Assembly (NCBI GenBank): GCA_020832285.1
Contig: JAFIFB010000008.1
Location: 59,838 to 123,837, forward strand
DNA length: 64,000 bases
Source of the DNA: Balneolaceae bacterium
Lineage (GTDB): Bacteria; Bacteroidota; Rhodothermia; Balneolales; Balneolaceae
Direction: 5' to 3'
Shown: one piece after another, positions 34,520 through 42,237 of the stretch
Numbering within the stretch: the stretch's first letter is position 1
How the letters are laid out: every line of letters begins with the position of its first letter
The notes under the pieces: model-generated
Told to the model about the DNA's origin: nothing
Databases searched by the model: none
What the model saw: the letters and a program-made list of their open reading frames with translations, nothing else
Program-made: the position numbers and the translations under genes

Positions 34520-35461
34520 TTATGGAACAATCATTTTATTAAATTCTGCATCATATTCTAAAAAAACACTTCTTATATTTTCTTCAGAATACCCTGACTC
34601 TAAACAGCTTTTTTTCCATCTTCTTCTCATTTTCTTTATGAGTGATAGCTCCGAATTTTCAGCAAGCTTCAGTAGCCATTTTCCACCTGTTTTCAATTCC
34701 TGAACGGACTCAAAACAAAGTGATTCAAAGATCTTTACCAAAGCCAAATAATCTTTCAAGGGAGTTCCGGGATAAAGTGAATAAAAATGCTGAAACCGGA
34801 GTTTTTTGCGTTCTTTCTGAACCTGCTCTTTATAAACAATACTTGCCTGTTTTTTATGCCGGCGGCGCTGAAACAGAATCATCGGAACATTACCAATCCG
34901 GCAGTGTTGTGATACCCGAATTGGCCACTCATAATCATCAAACATAATATTTTCGTCAAGTGGGAATTTTTCAGCAAGTTCAGCTTTCATCATCATAACA
35001 GAATTGATAACAACGACACGAAACAACATTTCTATCCGGATAGAATGATGGTGGACGGGACACCACACCGAATTATTTTTCGCGCCAATATTTTTGTACC
35101 AGCTGCCACATAAATCCAAATCAGCAGCTTTCATATATCTTAACTGCTCTTCAAGTCTTTTAGGTGAGTATATATCATCCGAATCAGTTCTGGCAATATA
35201 TGTTCCCCGTGCATGTTGCAGGCCTTCATGAAATGCTTCCGAGTTACTGGCTCCGTTCAAAAAGACCGGCCGTATTCGGGAGTCATTATTCGCATACTCC
35301 TGAACAATTTGGGGAGAACTGTCGGATGAACCACTTTCAACGATGATAAATTCAAAATCACCAAAGGTTTGTTTGAGCACAGATTCAATCGCCAAAGACA
35401 GGTATTTTTCATAATTATAACTTGTCATGATTACTGACAAGTACGGAGCAGAATTCTTCAT
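34520..35461 (-). CDS. GT2 glycosyltransferase in the RiPP cluster (larger)
   Basis: A 313-residue GT-A fold enzyme. LSVIMTSYNYEKYLSLAIESVLKQTF starts the nucleotide-sugar domain, and the DxD-type motif is DSDD in ARTDSDDIYSPKRLEEQLRYM. A DDYEWPIRVSQH segment matches the ED-like catalytic region, followed by a basic helical tail. It sits 8 bp before the kinase and 3 bp after the smaller glycosyltransferase. Presumably it adds a sugar to the peptide, or to its phosphate as in pseudomycoidin-like products; neither substrate can be read from the sequence. Confidence 0.83.
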   Translation of the reverse strand: MKNSAPYLSVIMTSYNYEKYLSLAIESVLKQTFGDFEFIIVESGSSDSSPQIVQEYANNDSRIRPVFLNGASNSEAFHEGLQHARGTYIARTDSDDIYSPKRLEEQLRYMKAADLDLCGSWYKNIGAKNNSVWCPVHHHSIRIEMLFRVVVINSVMMMKAELAEKFPLDENIMFDDYEWPIRVSQHCRIGNVPMILFQRRRHKKQASIVYKEQVQKERKKLRFQHFYSLYPGTPLKDYLALVKIFESLCFESVQELKTGGKWLLKLAENSELSLIKKMRRRWKKSCLESGYSEENIRSVFLEYDAEFNKMIVP

Positions 35462-35464
35462 AAA

Positions 35465-36076
35465 CTACGCATGAATTCCAAGTATTTGATCTACGGTGAC
35501 ATAACTGAACTTTTCCGCAAGCCTTTGAAACGTATATCCATCAGCGAGATATCCACTTTTTTGGTCCCAGCCTCCGATTTTAAAAAGTGCCCGTTTTTTT
35601 ACCATAACTTGCAGAGAGTCTATATTCTTTACCCGTACGGGAATGCCCGAAAGCACTTTGGGAGGATTGCCAAGATGTTTGGGGAGCGGCCCCAAATGAA
35701 GAATTTTGCAAACTGCAAATCCCTTTTCTTTTTTTGTACCCGACAGAGAAGCTAACATTTTTTCGAGAAAATGAGGGTAGATTAAATTATCATCATCTAA
35801 AAATACAATGAATTTGCCATTAGCATACTGAAGGGAAAACTGTCTGGGCGTATTTCCAAAATCGTTTGAATGTTCTGGCAAATGAATATATCGTAATTTG
35901 GATGAATTTCTCTCCTGTATATATTTTTCAAGAGCCGGATTGGGGCCATCAGAACAAATAATGTGTTCCCAGAAAGAATGGGTTTGATATTCAACAGACC
36001 GGATGCAGCGTTCCAAAATTTCCAAAGGCCTGTTCCAGGTTGGAGTGATCACTGAAACAAGGTTGTTGTCCATCAA
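35465..36076 (-). CDS. GT2 glycosyltransferase in the RiPP cluster (smaller)
   Basis: A 203-residue GT-A catalytic domain: SVITPTWNRPLEILERCIRSVE, then a DDDN motif in FIVFLDDDNLIYPHFLEKML, and a short C-terminal end after GGWDQKSGYLADGYTF. Near minimal length for the family, with no membrane segments. It is the first biosynthetic gene after the precursor and terminator hairpin, and only 3 bp from the second glycosyltransferase, so the two probably act in sequence. Confidence 0.82.
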   Translation of the reverse strand: MMDNNLVSVITPTWNRPLEILERCIRSVEYQTHSFWEHIICSDGPNPALEKYIQERNSSKLRYIHLPEHSNDFGNTPRQFSLQYANGKFIVFLDDDNLIYPHFLEKMLASLSGTKKEKGFAVCKILHLGPLPKHLGNPPKVLSGIPVRVKNIDSLQVMVKKRALFKIGGWDQKSGYLADGYTFQRLAEKFSYVTVDQILGIHA

Positions 36077-36220
36077 TGGATAGTAATTGAATTAATAATT
36101 ATTTGTTTAACCACGATTACTTTTAAACCGAAAAACTACAGAATTTGAGCACATGTGTATATCCAAAAACACTTGTCTATAATAAACTTATGTTATTATC
36201 AATACTTAATTCAAAACATA

Positions 36221-36249
36221 AAAAAAGCCGTATTAAAATAATACGGCTT
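36221..36249 (-). terminator. Terminator/attenuator after the precursor gene
   Basis: An 11-bp perfect stem: 36239-36249 pairs with 36225-36235 around a 3-nt loop. On the minus strand it ends in a run of U (36226 down to 36221), 27 bp after the precursor stop and about 145 bp before the first glycosyltransferase. A leaky terminator would give excess precursor mRNA over enzyme mRNA, as in many RiPP operons. Confidence 0.85.
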
Positions 36250-36276
36250 AATTTATAGAGTTTAGGTAAAATGGAA

Positions 36277-36390
36277 TTAGGAGTATCCCTCTCCGTCTGT
36301 TCCTTCACCCTCTCCCATTCTTGTCTCAGAATAATCTTCTTCAACAATCTTGGGTGTTACCCATTCATTTTTTTCTTCGAATCGATCCAT
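36277..36390 (-). CDS. Candidate lasso-type RiPP precursor peptide (37 residues)
   Basis: Starting at ATG 36390 the peptide is MDRFEEKNEWVTPKIVEE followed by DYSETRMGEGEGTDGEGYS. W10-V-T-P13-K-I15 fits the Y-x-x-P-x-L/I motif read by B1 proteins. Thr23 could be the usual penultimate leader Thr, making the core start at Met25; cleavage before Gly26 is the alternative. Asp32 or Glu34 could accept the macrolactam (ring of 7-9). The C-terminal Ser37 suits the neighbouring kinase. The core of 12-13 residues is shorter than known lasso peptides. An open frame extends upstream, but no better start is evident. Confidence 0.72.
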   Translation of the reverse strand: MDRFEEKNEWVTPKIVEEDYSETRMGEGEGTDGEGYS

Positions 36391-36510
36391 AGTTCTGTTA
36401 TTTAATTCTTGGTTAGTGCTAATTAGCTCACTTAAGTAAAGGAATAATAATTTAAAAGGCAAACTTAGATTAAACCGTTTATAACTTAACTCACTGATAA
36501 CATTCTGGTT

Positions 36511-37149
36511 TCAGATCAATGTCTTTAAAGCGTTCCTGATACCCTCAACACCTGAAAGCAGATCAAACTCAAGCCCGGATGTTTCCGGCATCTCTAAAAT
36601 TTCTGCCAGTACTGCGGCTACATCAGCGCGCGGTATTTCACCCCGATCGAGATTTATTCCGGCTTTTACCTTTCCTGTTCCCGGTTCGTTGGTCAGCCGC
36701 CCAGGTTTTACGATGGTATAATCAAGGCCGCTCTTCCGCAAGGCTTCATCCGCTTCGGCTTTCGCTTTTTGATAGACCTGAAACACCTCGTTACCGCGAG
36801 GCGTGTCCAGCCCCATTGCACTGACCATCACATAACGGGAGATACCATTCTTTTTCACTGCATCGATCAGCTTAATGGCGCCGTCACGGTCAACTGTCCA
36901 CTTTCGGTCGACACCGCTTCCGTGACCGGCGCCCGCAGCAAAGAGTACGGCATTTGCATTACCAACCGCATCGGAGAGATCATCAATCTGTTCAATGTCC
37001 GCAATGACCAGTTCTACTCCGGCTTTTTTCAGTTCTGCAGCCTGCTCCTCTTTACGGACCAAACCTCTGACTTGGTGCCTGTTTTGAATCAAAAGCGGGT
37101 GTAGCAGACGGGCAATCTGCCCGGATGCCCCAACAATTGTAATTTTCAT
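36511..37149 (-). CDS. NAD(P)-binding SDR-family oxidoreductase (NmrA-like)
   Basis: A 212-residue atypical short-chain dehydrogenase. It starts with the dinucleotide-binding loop MKITIVGASGQIARLL, has VLFAAGAGHGSG, and ends with YTIVKPGRLTNEP and PRADVAAVLAEILE. This subfamily binds NAD(P)H without the full SDR catalytic tetrad and is often a redox sensor or flavin/biliverdin-type reductase. It lies upstream of the RiPP cluster on the same strand but 120 bp away, so membership is doubtful. Confidence 0.85.
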   Translation of the reverse strand: MKITIVGASGQIARLLHPLLIQNRHQVRGLVRKEEQAAELKKAGVELVIADIEQIDDLSDAVGNANAVLFAAGAGHGSGVDRKWTVDRDGAIKLIDAVKKNGISRYVMVSAMGLDTPRGNEVFQVYQKAKAEADEALRKSGLDYTIVKPGRLTNEPGTGKVKAGINLDRGEIPRADVAAVLAEILEMPETSGLEFDLLSGVEGIRNALKTLI

Positions 37150-37249
37150 TGTTCAGAAAGTTAATTTCATTAACAGTTTTTTTCAGCCTTATCGAAATAA
37201 TGCAGCAAATGGATCACCTAAACTTTTCCTGACTGATACTACGGAAAAA

Positions 37250-37984
37250 TCAGAGCTCTCGGATTCGAATATTTCGGAAGCGTACTTCATCCCCATGATC
37301 CTGCAACCCGATGTGGCCTTTGGGTGCATTTCCAAATGAAGGATGACATTCAAATTTAGTGCCGCGGATAAGATCATACCATTCGGGAGACCAGCGTTCA
37401 AATTCTACCACAAGTTCACCATTTTGCCAGTACTCAACAGAAGGCCCATCGGATACAATCCTTACGGAATTCCATTCACCCTGTGGTCTTGTATTTTGTG
37501 GTTCAGGCGCTTTTTTCTCGTAAAGAGCACCAGAAAGCTGATTATCATCGAGATTCGGGAAAGCATCGTTATCAAGGATCTGCATCTCTATTCCGGACCA
37601 GAAAATTGCCTGATCAGGCTGCTCCACAATGTGGTGAAAAATACCACTGTTGCCCCGTTCCGAAATCCACCACTCCAGCTCGAGCTCAAAATCCTGATAC
37701 CGTTCGTTTGTAATTAAATCCAGAGGGCCGGTATCCACTCCTTCTACAGGGCGGAAAATTAATACTCCGTCTTCAACAGTCCAGCCATGTTCGGGAAACG
37801 AATCCTGGTTATAAACCCTCCAGTTTTCAGTTGAAACTCCATCAAATAGCAGCTCCCAGCCTTCGTCAATTTCTTCCTGGGTGAGTGTTTTGGGCAGAGT
37901 TTCAGTTTCTGTGTCGGTGTCGGAATTCAGCATAAAACCAAACATGCTGAATGAAAATAAGAATGTGAGAAGTAATGCTTTCAT
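37250..37984 (-). CDS. Secreted DUF1080 protein (second family member)
   Basis: A 244-residue protein with an N-terminal signal (LLLTFLFSFSMFGFML) and a DUF1080 jelly roll: ELLFDGVSTENWRVYNQDSFPEHGWTVEDGVLIF, WWISERGNSGIFHHIVEQPD, then GHIGLQDHGDEVRFRNIRIREL. It resembles the lipoprotein at 23.9-24.7 kb but has no lipobox. Likely acts in the periplasm on 3-keto or other oxidised glycosides. Monocistronic. Confidence 0.85.
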   Translation of the reverse strand: MKALLLTFLFSFSMFGFMLNSDTDTETETLPKTLTQEEIDEGWELLFDGVSTENWRVYNQDSFPEHGWTVEDGVLIFRPVEGVDTGPLDLITNERYQDFELELEWWISERGNSGIFHHIVEQPDQAIFWSGIEMQILDNDAFPNLDDNQLSGALYEKKAPEPQNTRPQGEWNSVRIVSDGPSVEYWQNGELVVEFERWSPEWYDLIRGTKFECHPSFGNAPKGHIGLQDHGDEVRFRNIRIREL

Positions 37985-38183
37985 TATAACTTATCATTTA
38001 ACGATTGCGATTGGATTTTTCTGATTTTGAAAATATCAAAACAACCGCTGGGTTCGAAATGGTTTTCTGCTTTTATAAAGTTATTTACATCTTGCCTGCC
38101 ATGTTTTCTTTTTTAAAAACATTTGGGGAATACCTCTGTTATTTTCCGATTAAAAAACTTCAACCATTTAAAAGAGCTGACCC

Positions 38184-39488
38184 ATGAAATCTCTATCCAA
38201 TTTATTAGTTTTGCTGCTCTGTTTTACTTTACCTCTGCAGGCACAAGACCGCCCTCATGTTTTTGAAGGAGCAGAAATTATTCCCATTACAGGTGAACCG
38301 ATATCTAACGGTGTGCTGGTTGTGGAAAACGGTGTAATCACAGCCGTTGGTGAACCGGGGACCGTTCCCATTCCTGATAATGCCGAACGGTTCGATCTCT
38401 CCGGAAAAGTGATTATGCCGGGACTTGTAGACACTCACTCCCATATCGGTGAAGGGGACGGAGGAGACCGATCTGCAGCCCTGCATCCCGATGTGCGTAT
38501 CCTTGATACCATCGACCCGAGAAGTAAAACCTTCCGGAAAGCTGCCGCTGGCGGATTAACCTCAATGAATATCATGCCCGGCTCAGGTTTACTGATGAGC
38601 GGACAAACCGTCTATGTAAAACCCAGACCGGCCAACACCATCGAAGAGATGCTGATTGTGGTGGATGAAGAATACGGTATCTACGGGGGGCTGAAAATGG
38701 CCAATGGAACTAATCCACTTCGCACCGATGGCACACCCGGAACACGGGCCAAATCTGCCGCTCTCGTACGCTCCCTTTTTGTTCAGGCACAGGAATACAA
38801 AAACCAGCTTGAGGAAGCTGAAGGCGATCCCGAAAAAAAACCATCCCGCGACCTCCGGATGGAAACCCTGGTTGAAGTGCTGGAAGGCAAGCGGATCGTT
38901 CATAATCACACCCACCGCCACGACGATATTCTCACCGCAATCCGCCTGGCTGATGAATTTGGTTATCGCATGGTTTTGCAGCATGTAAGCGAGGGCTGGA
39001 AGGTAGCAGATGAAATCGCCGCTTCCGGATATCCCGCATCCATTATCGGGCTGGACTCCCCCGGCGGGAAGCTTGAAGCGATCAATCTCCTGAACACCAA
39101 CGGGAAGGAACTGGAACGAGCCGGGGCTGATGTAGCCTTTCACACCGATGATCCGGTTGTGGACTCACGTTTTTTCTTGCGGATGGCTGCTTTCGGAGTG
39201 AGAGAAGGAATGAGCCGTGAAAAAGCGCTCGAGGCCCTCACCATCACCGGGGCCCGCATGATGGATATCGACGACCGGGTGGGTTCGCTTGAGCCGGGCA
39301 AAGATGCTGATTTTATCATCCTCTCTGGTGACCCGTTCAGTGTGTACACTCACGTGGAGCAAACCTGGATTGAGGGTGGAAAAATCTGGGACCGCGACAA
39401 TCCTGAAGACCGGGAATACGCTGTCGGGGGTTATGAAATCTTCCGGGCATCTGCAAACTCTCACACACATCTGGAGGGCTATAAATAA
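38184..39488 (+). CDS. Secreted metal-dependent amidohydrolase (active copy)
   Basis: A 434-residue protein with a signal peptide (LLVLLLCFTLPLQAQ) and an imidazolonepropionase/dipeptidase-type amidohydrolase barrel. Metal ligands are in place: MPGLVDTHSHIG (His85, His87), HNHTHRHDD, LQHVSEG and the catalytic FHTDDP. The fold ends with VGSLEPGKDADFIILSGDPF. Substrate unknown; secreted members hydrolyse cyclic amides, dipeptides or carbamates. The stop overlaps the next gene by one base (TAATG), so the two products are probably made in equal amounts. Confidence 0.88.
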   Translation: MKSLSNLLVLLLCFTLPLQAQDRPHVFEGAEIIPITGEPISNGVLVVENGVITAVGEPGTVPIPDNAERFDLSGKVIMPGLVDTHSHIGEGDGGDRSAALHPDVRILDTIDPRSKTFRKAAAGGLTSMNIMPGSGLLMSGQTVYVKPRPANTIEEMLIVVDEEYGIYGGLKMANGTNPLRTDGTPGTRAKSAALVRSLFVQAQEYKNQLEEAEGDPEKKPSRDLRMETLVEVLEGKRIVHNHTHRHDDILTAIRLADEFGYRMVLQHVSEGWKVADEIAASGYPASIIGLDSPGGKLEAINLLNTNGKELERAGADVAFHTDDPVVDSRFFLRMAAFGVREGMSREKALEALTITGARMMDIDDRVGSLEPGKDADFIILSGDPFSVYTHVEQTWIEGGKIWDRDNPEDREYAVGGYEIFRASANSHTHLEGYK

Positions 39489-40732
39489 TGAAATTTCTTA
39501 AAAATTTAATCTCAGATAATACATCAGCAAAATCTCTGCTATACATACTTTTTGCCGGTTTCTTTTTGACGGGAATGTGGCAGAATGCCGATGCACAAAT
39601 CGCTGTAAAAGGAGAAACTGTGTACCCCGTAAGCGGCGATCCCATTCCGAATGGAGTGGTGCTGATAAGTGACGGTAAAATTGAGAAAGTAGGCCCGGAA
39701 GCCAATGTTGAAATTCCGGCTGGATATGAAGTTCTCGAAGCAAGTGTAATCACCCCCGGGTTGATTGATGCCCGAACCGTGGTTGGCCTGGCAGGATACT
39801 ATAACGAAGCCCACGATCAGGATCAGCTCGAAACCTCTGATGCTGTGCAGCCAGAACTCCGCGCGATCGACTCCTACAATGCAAGGGAGTTTCTGGTCAA
39901 TTATCTCATGGAAGAGGGGATCACTACGGTTCACACCGGACATGGTCCCGGTGCCGTTATCAGCGGGCAAACCATGATTGCCAAAACCACCGGTACAACG
40001 GTAGATCAGGCACTGGTAGATTCCACAACCATGATCGCTGTTACACTTGGCCCGAGTGTGGGCAGCAACTTCAGTTCGCCGGGTACGCGTTCCAAGCTCA
40101 TCTCCGTACTTCGGCAGGACCTGATCCGCGCGGAAGATTACGCCACAAAGCGAGCAGAGGGGAATGTAAGCAGCCGTGATTTGAAAATGGAATCCCTCGC
40201 CGATCTTCTGGACGGTAAAATTACCGCACTGGTTACCGCTCATACTGCCAGCGACATCATGACTGCTCTGCGTGTGCATCGTGAATTCGGCTTTCCGATG
40301 GTTCTCGACGGTGCTTCGGAAGCATACCTCGTGATCGATGAGATCAAAGAAGCGGGTGTGCCTGTTATCATACACCCCATTATGATCCGTCCTTTCGGTG
40401 AAGCAAAAAACTCATCATTCGAAACGGCCGCAAAACTCCATGAAGCGGGAATTCCCATGGCATTTCAGAGCGGTTATGAAGGATACGTTCCTAAAACCCG
40501 TGTTGTAAAATTTGAAGCGGCGATCGCAGCGGCACACGGCTTGGGAATGGAGAACGCACTTTATGCCTTAACACTCGGTTCAGCCGGCATTCTGGGAATT
40601 GACAACCGCGTAGGCTCCCTCGAACCCGGCAAAGATGCCGATATTGTTCTTTTTGACGGTGATCCGTTCGAATATCTCACAAATGTAAATTCTGTGATCA
40701 TCGACGGAAATGTAGTTTATCAGCGGGATTGA
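39488..40732 (+). CDS. Secreted amidohydrolase paralogue lacking metal ligands
   Basis: A 414-residue protein with a signal peptide (FAGFFLTGMWQNADAQ) and the same amidohydrolase layout as its upstream neighbour, ending in VGSLEPGKDADIVLFDGDPF. The metal motif is lost: TPGLIDARTVVG has Arg96 and Val98 where its partner has His85 and His87. The LQHVSEG and HTDDP motifs of the partner appear here as LDGASEA and QSGYE. It is therefore a probable pseudoenzyme, perhaps a structural or regulatory partner in a heterodimer. Alternatively it is a binding protein for the same ligand. Confidence 0.85.
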   Translation: MKFLKNLISDNTSAKSLLYILFAGFFLTGMWQNADAQIAVKGETVYPVSGDPIPNGVVLISDGKIEKVGPEANVEIPAGYEVLEASVITPGLIDARTVVGLAGYYNEAHDQDQLETSDAVQPELRAIDSYNAREFLVNYLMEEGITTVHTGHGPGAVISGQTMIAKTTGTTVDQALVDSTTMIAVTLGPSVGSNFSSPGTRSKLISVLRQDLIRAEDYATKRAEGNVSSRDLKMESLADLLDGKITALVTAHTASDIMTALRVHREFGFPMVLDGASEAYLVIDEIKEAGVPVIIHPIMIRPFGEAKNSSFETAAKLHEAGIPMAFQSGYEGYVPKTRVVKFEAAIAAAHGLGMENALYALTLGSAGILGIDNRVGSLEPGKDADIVLFDGDPFEYLTNVNSVIIDGNVVYQRD

Positions 40733-40743
40733 TTCCATCCATC

Positions 40744-40788
40744 AAATCTTCAGGATTTCATTTACAGACGAAACCCTGAAGATTTTCT
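40744..40788 (+). terminator. Terminator of the amidohydrolase pair
   Basis: AAATCTTCAGG (40744-40754) pairs over 11 bp with CCTGAAGATTT (40775-40785), followed by TCTTT, 12 bp after the stop codon. Confidence 0.65.
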
Positions 40789-40927
40789 TTAACAAATATT
40801 TCAAGAGTAATCCCTCCTTCTTGGCAGACAACTTTTACAAAAGAATCTTTGTTGATTTGCTATGTTTACAGCCCCAAAACACCTGTTTGGGTAGAATATC
40901 AACAAGACAACTGCTTCAATAAAAACT

Positions 40928-41185
40928 TTGCTACATTTTCTCATCCCTTTTTTGATGGCTTTCACCATCGCTTTAAACGGGCAGCTTCACGCCCAGAATA
41001 ACAATAACAACGGCAACAACGATGGGAAAGAGCCAAGCCACAAAGACCTGCCGCTTGATCCCGACCGCAGGGTCCATTATAAAGCACATCCTGTCATCTC
41101 GACTGAACGAACGGAGAGAGAATGGAGAGATCTCCCTGAATCATGCCAAAACTACTTAAAGGGCATGGTATTCCAGTATTTATGA
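40928..41185 (+). CDS. Small secreted peptide whose end reads through an intergenic repeat
   Basis: The open frame (TTG start; in-frame ATG at 40955) has a signal-like start (LIPFLMAFTIALNGQLHAQ), then NNNNNGNNDGKE and a short polar part ending near PLDPDRRV. From about residue 53 the sequence HPVISTERTEREWRDL is what the Bacteroidota-type intergenic 'gtcatctcgac' repeat encodes when translated. The original gene was probably shorter or has been altered by repeat insertion. No family recognised; expression uncertain. Confidence 0.35.
   Translation: MLHFLIPFLMAFTIALNGQLHAQNNNNNGNNDGKEPSHKDLPLDPDRRVHYKAHPVISTERTEREWRDLPESCQNYLKGMVFQYL
41092..41140. repeat. Intergenic 'GTCATCTCGAC...GAGAGATCTCC' repeat unit
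   Basis: The segment starting CCTGTCATCTCGACTGAACG and ending GGAGAGATCTCC resembles a short repeat I know from many Bacteroidota-type genomes. Those genomes yield spurious 'HPVIST..SEREWRDL' translations from it. Only one copy is in this window, so repetition cannot be shown here. Confidence 0.5.
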
Positions 41186-41391
41186 TGATTATTTACGAAT
41201 CTAAACCTTATCTGCTGTCGACTGCCATTTGTTAACTTTTCGGCAAGTGTTAATCAGATGTAGAAAAAAGCCCTGTCCAGTAACGGTTGTTTAACTCACA
41301 AAAATCGACAGAATCTTTATTATTTCAGTTAATCTGAGGAATTTACTTTTTCCATTTTATCCGTCCGCTCTTTTTTTGTATGATTTGAATC

Positions 41392-42237
41392 ATGAAAATT
41401 GAAAATTACTATCAGAACAAAACCATACTCATCACGGGGGCTGCAAGCGGAATCGGGAAACGGTTTGCTGAAAAAATTTCTGAACAAGCAGAAACCACCC
41501 TTATTCTTTGGGATCGAAATCCCGGAGACCTCAAAAAAATCAAATCAAACCTTCAAAAACGGGCCGAAGTTCACATTTCAGGGGTTGATATTTCCGATTC
41601 CAGCCATATTCAGCTTGAGGCGGAAAGGCTCATCAAGCAAAAACTACTGCCGGATATCATCATCAACTGCGCGGGAATTGTTGTGGGTAAAATGTTTCAT
41701 GAACACACATTTTCTGATATTGAAAACACCATTATGATCAATTCAATCGGCAGCATGTGGGTGCTAAACGCATTTCTGGACAGGATGATCGGACGTGGTT
41801 CCGGCCATATCGTAAATATGGCTTCGGCTTCAGGGTATATTGGCAATCCCAGAATGAGTGTCTATGCTGCGAGCAAATGGGCCGTACTTGGATGGACCGA
41901 ATCGCTCCAGATCGAAATGAAAAAGCTAAATACCGGAATCCGTATAACTGCTGTTATACCGAGCTACATCAACACCGGAATGTTTGATGGCGTGAGAGCT
42001 CCGTGGCTCACCCCCATCCTCGAAACCGATGAGATTGTAGATCGGATGATCAGAGGAATCGCTCAGGGAAAGCCCACCATTAAAGCCCCTTTTATTGTGC
42101 AATTTGTACCGTTTTTAAAATCCATTCTTCCTGCATTCGTTTTTGACTGGCTTGCCGGAAATCTTCTCGGTGTGTACCGTTCAATGGACACCTTCAAGGG
42201 GCGCATCCCAAAATCTGAAGGAGACGATTCATCATGA
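41392..42237 (+). CDS. Short-chain dehydrogenase/reductase
   Basis: A 281-residue classical SDR: cofactor loop TGAASGIGK, NCAGIV, Ser in MASASG, and YAASK with the catalytic Tyr and Lys. The C-terminal stretch (PFIVQFVPFLKSILPAFVFDWLAG) is hydrophobic and may touch membrane lipid. It is coupled by a 4-bp ATGA overlap to an aldehyde dehydrogenase gene. The pair would oxidise an alcohol to aldehyde and then acid, probably a long-chain or lipid-derived substrate. Confidence 0.9.
   Translation: MKIENYYQNKTILITGAASGIGKRFAEKISEQAETTLILWDRNPGDLKKIKSNLQKRAEVHISGVDISDSSHIQLEAERLIKQKLLPDIIINCAGIVVGKMFHEHTFSDIENTIMINSIGSMWVLNAFLDRMIGRGSGHIVNMASASGYIGNPRMSVYAASKWAVLGWTESLQIEMKKLNTGIRITAVIPSYINTGMFDGVRAPWLTPILETDEIVDRMIRGIAQGKPTIKAPFIVQFVPFLKSILPAFVFDWLAGNLLGVYRSMDTFKGRIPKSEGDDSS

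Noticed and set aside
36078..36220. Search for a second precursor gene between the terminator and the first glycosyltransferase
   Set aside because: All frames on both strands are short and broken by stops; no leader motif with a downstream Asp/Glu was seen.
36511..37149. NmrA-like reductase as a member of the RiPP cluster
   Set aside because: It is on the same strand, but 120 bp upstream of the precursor gene and not a known lasso tailoring family; there is no evidence of cotranscription.
38589..39143. Minus-strand frame of 184 codons within the first amidohydrolase
   Set aside because: Antisense shadow; no motif, signal peptide or ribosome site, and the plus-strand gene is well supported.
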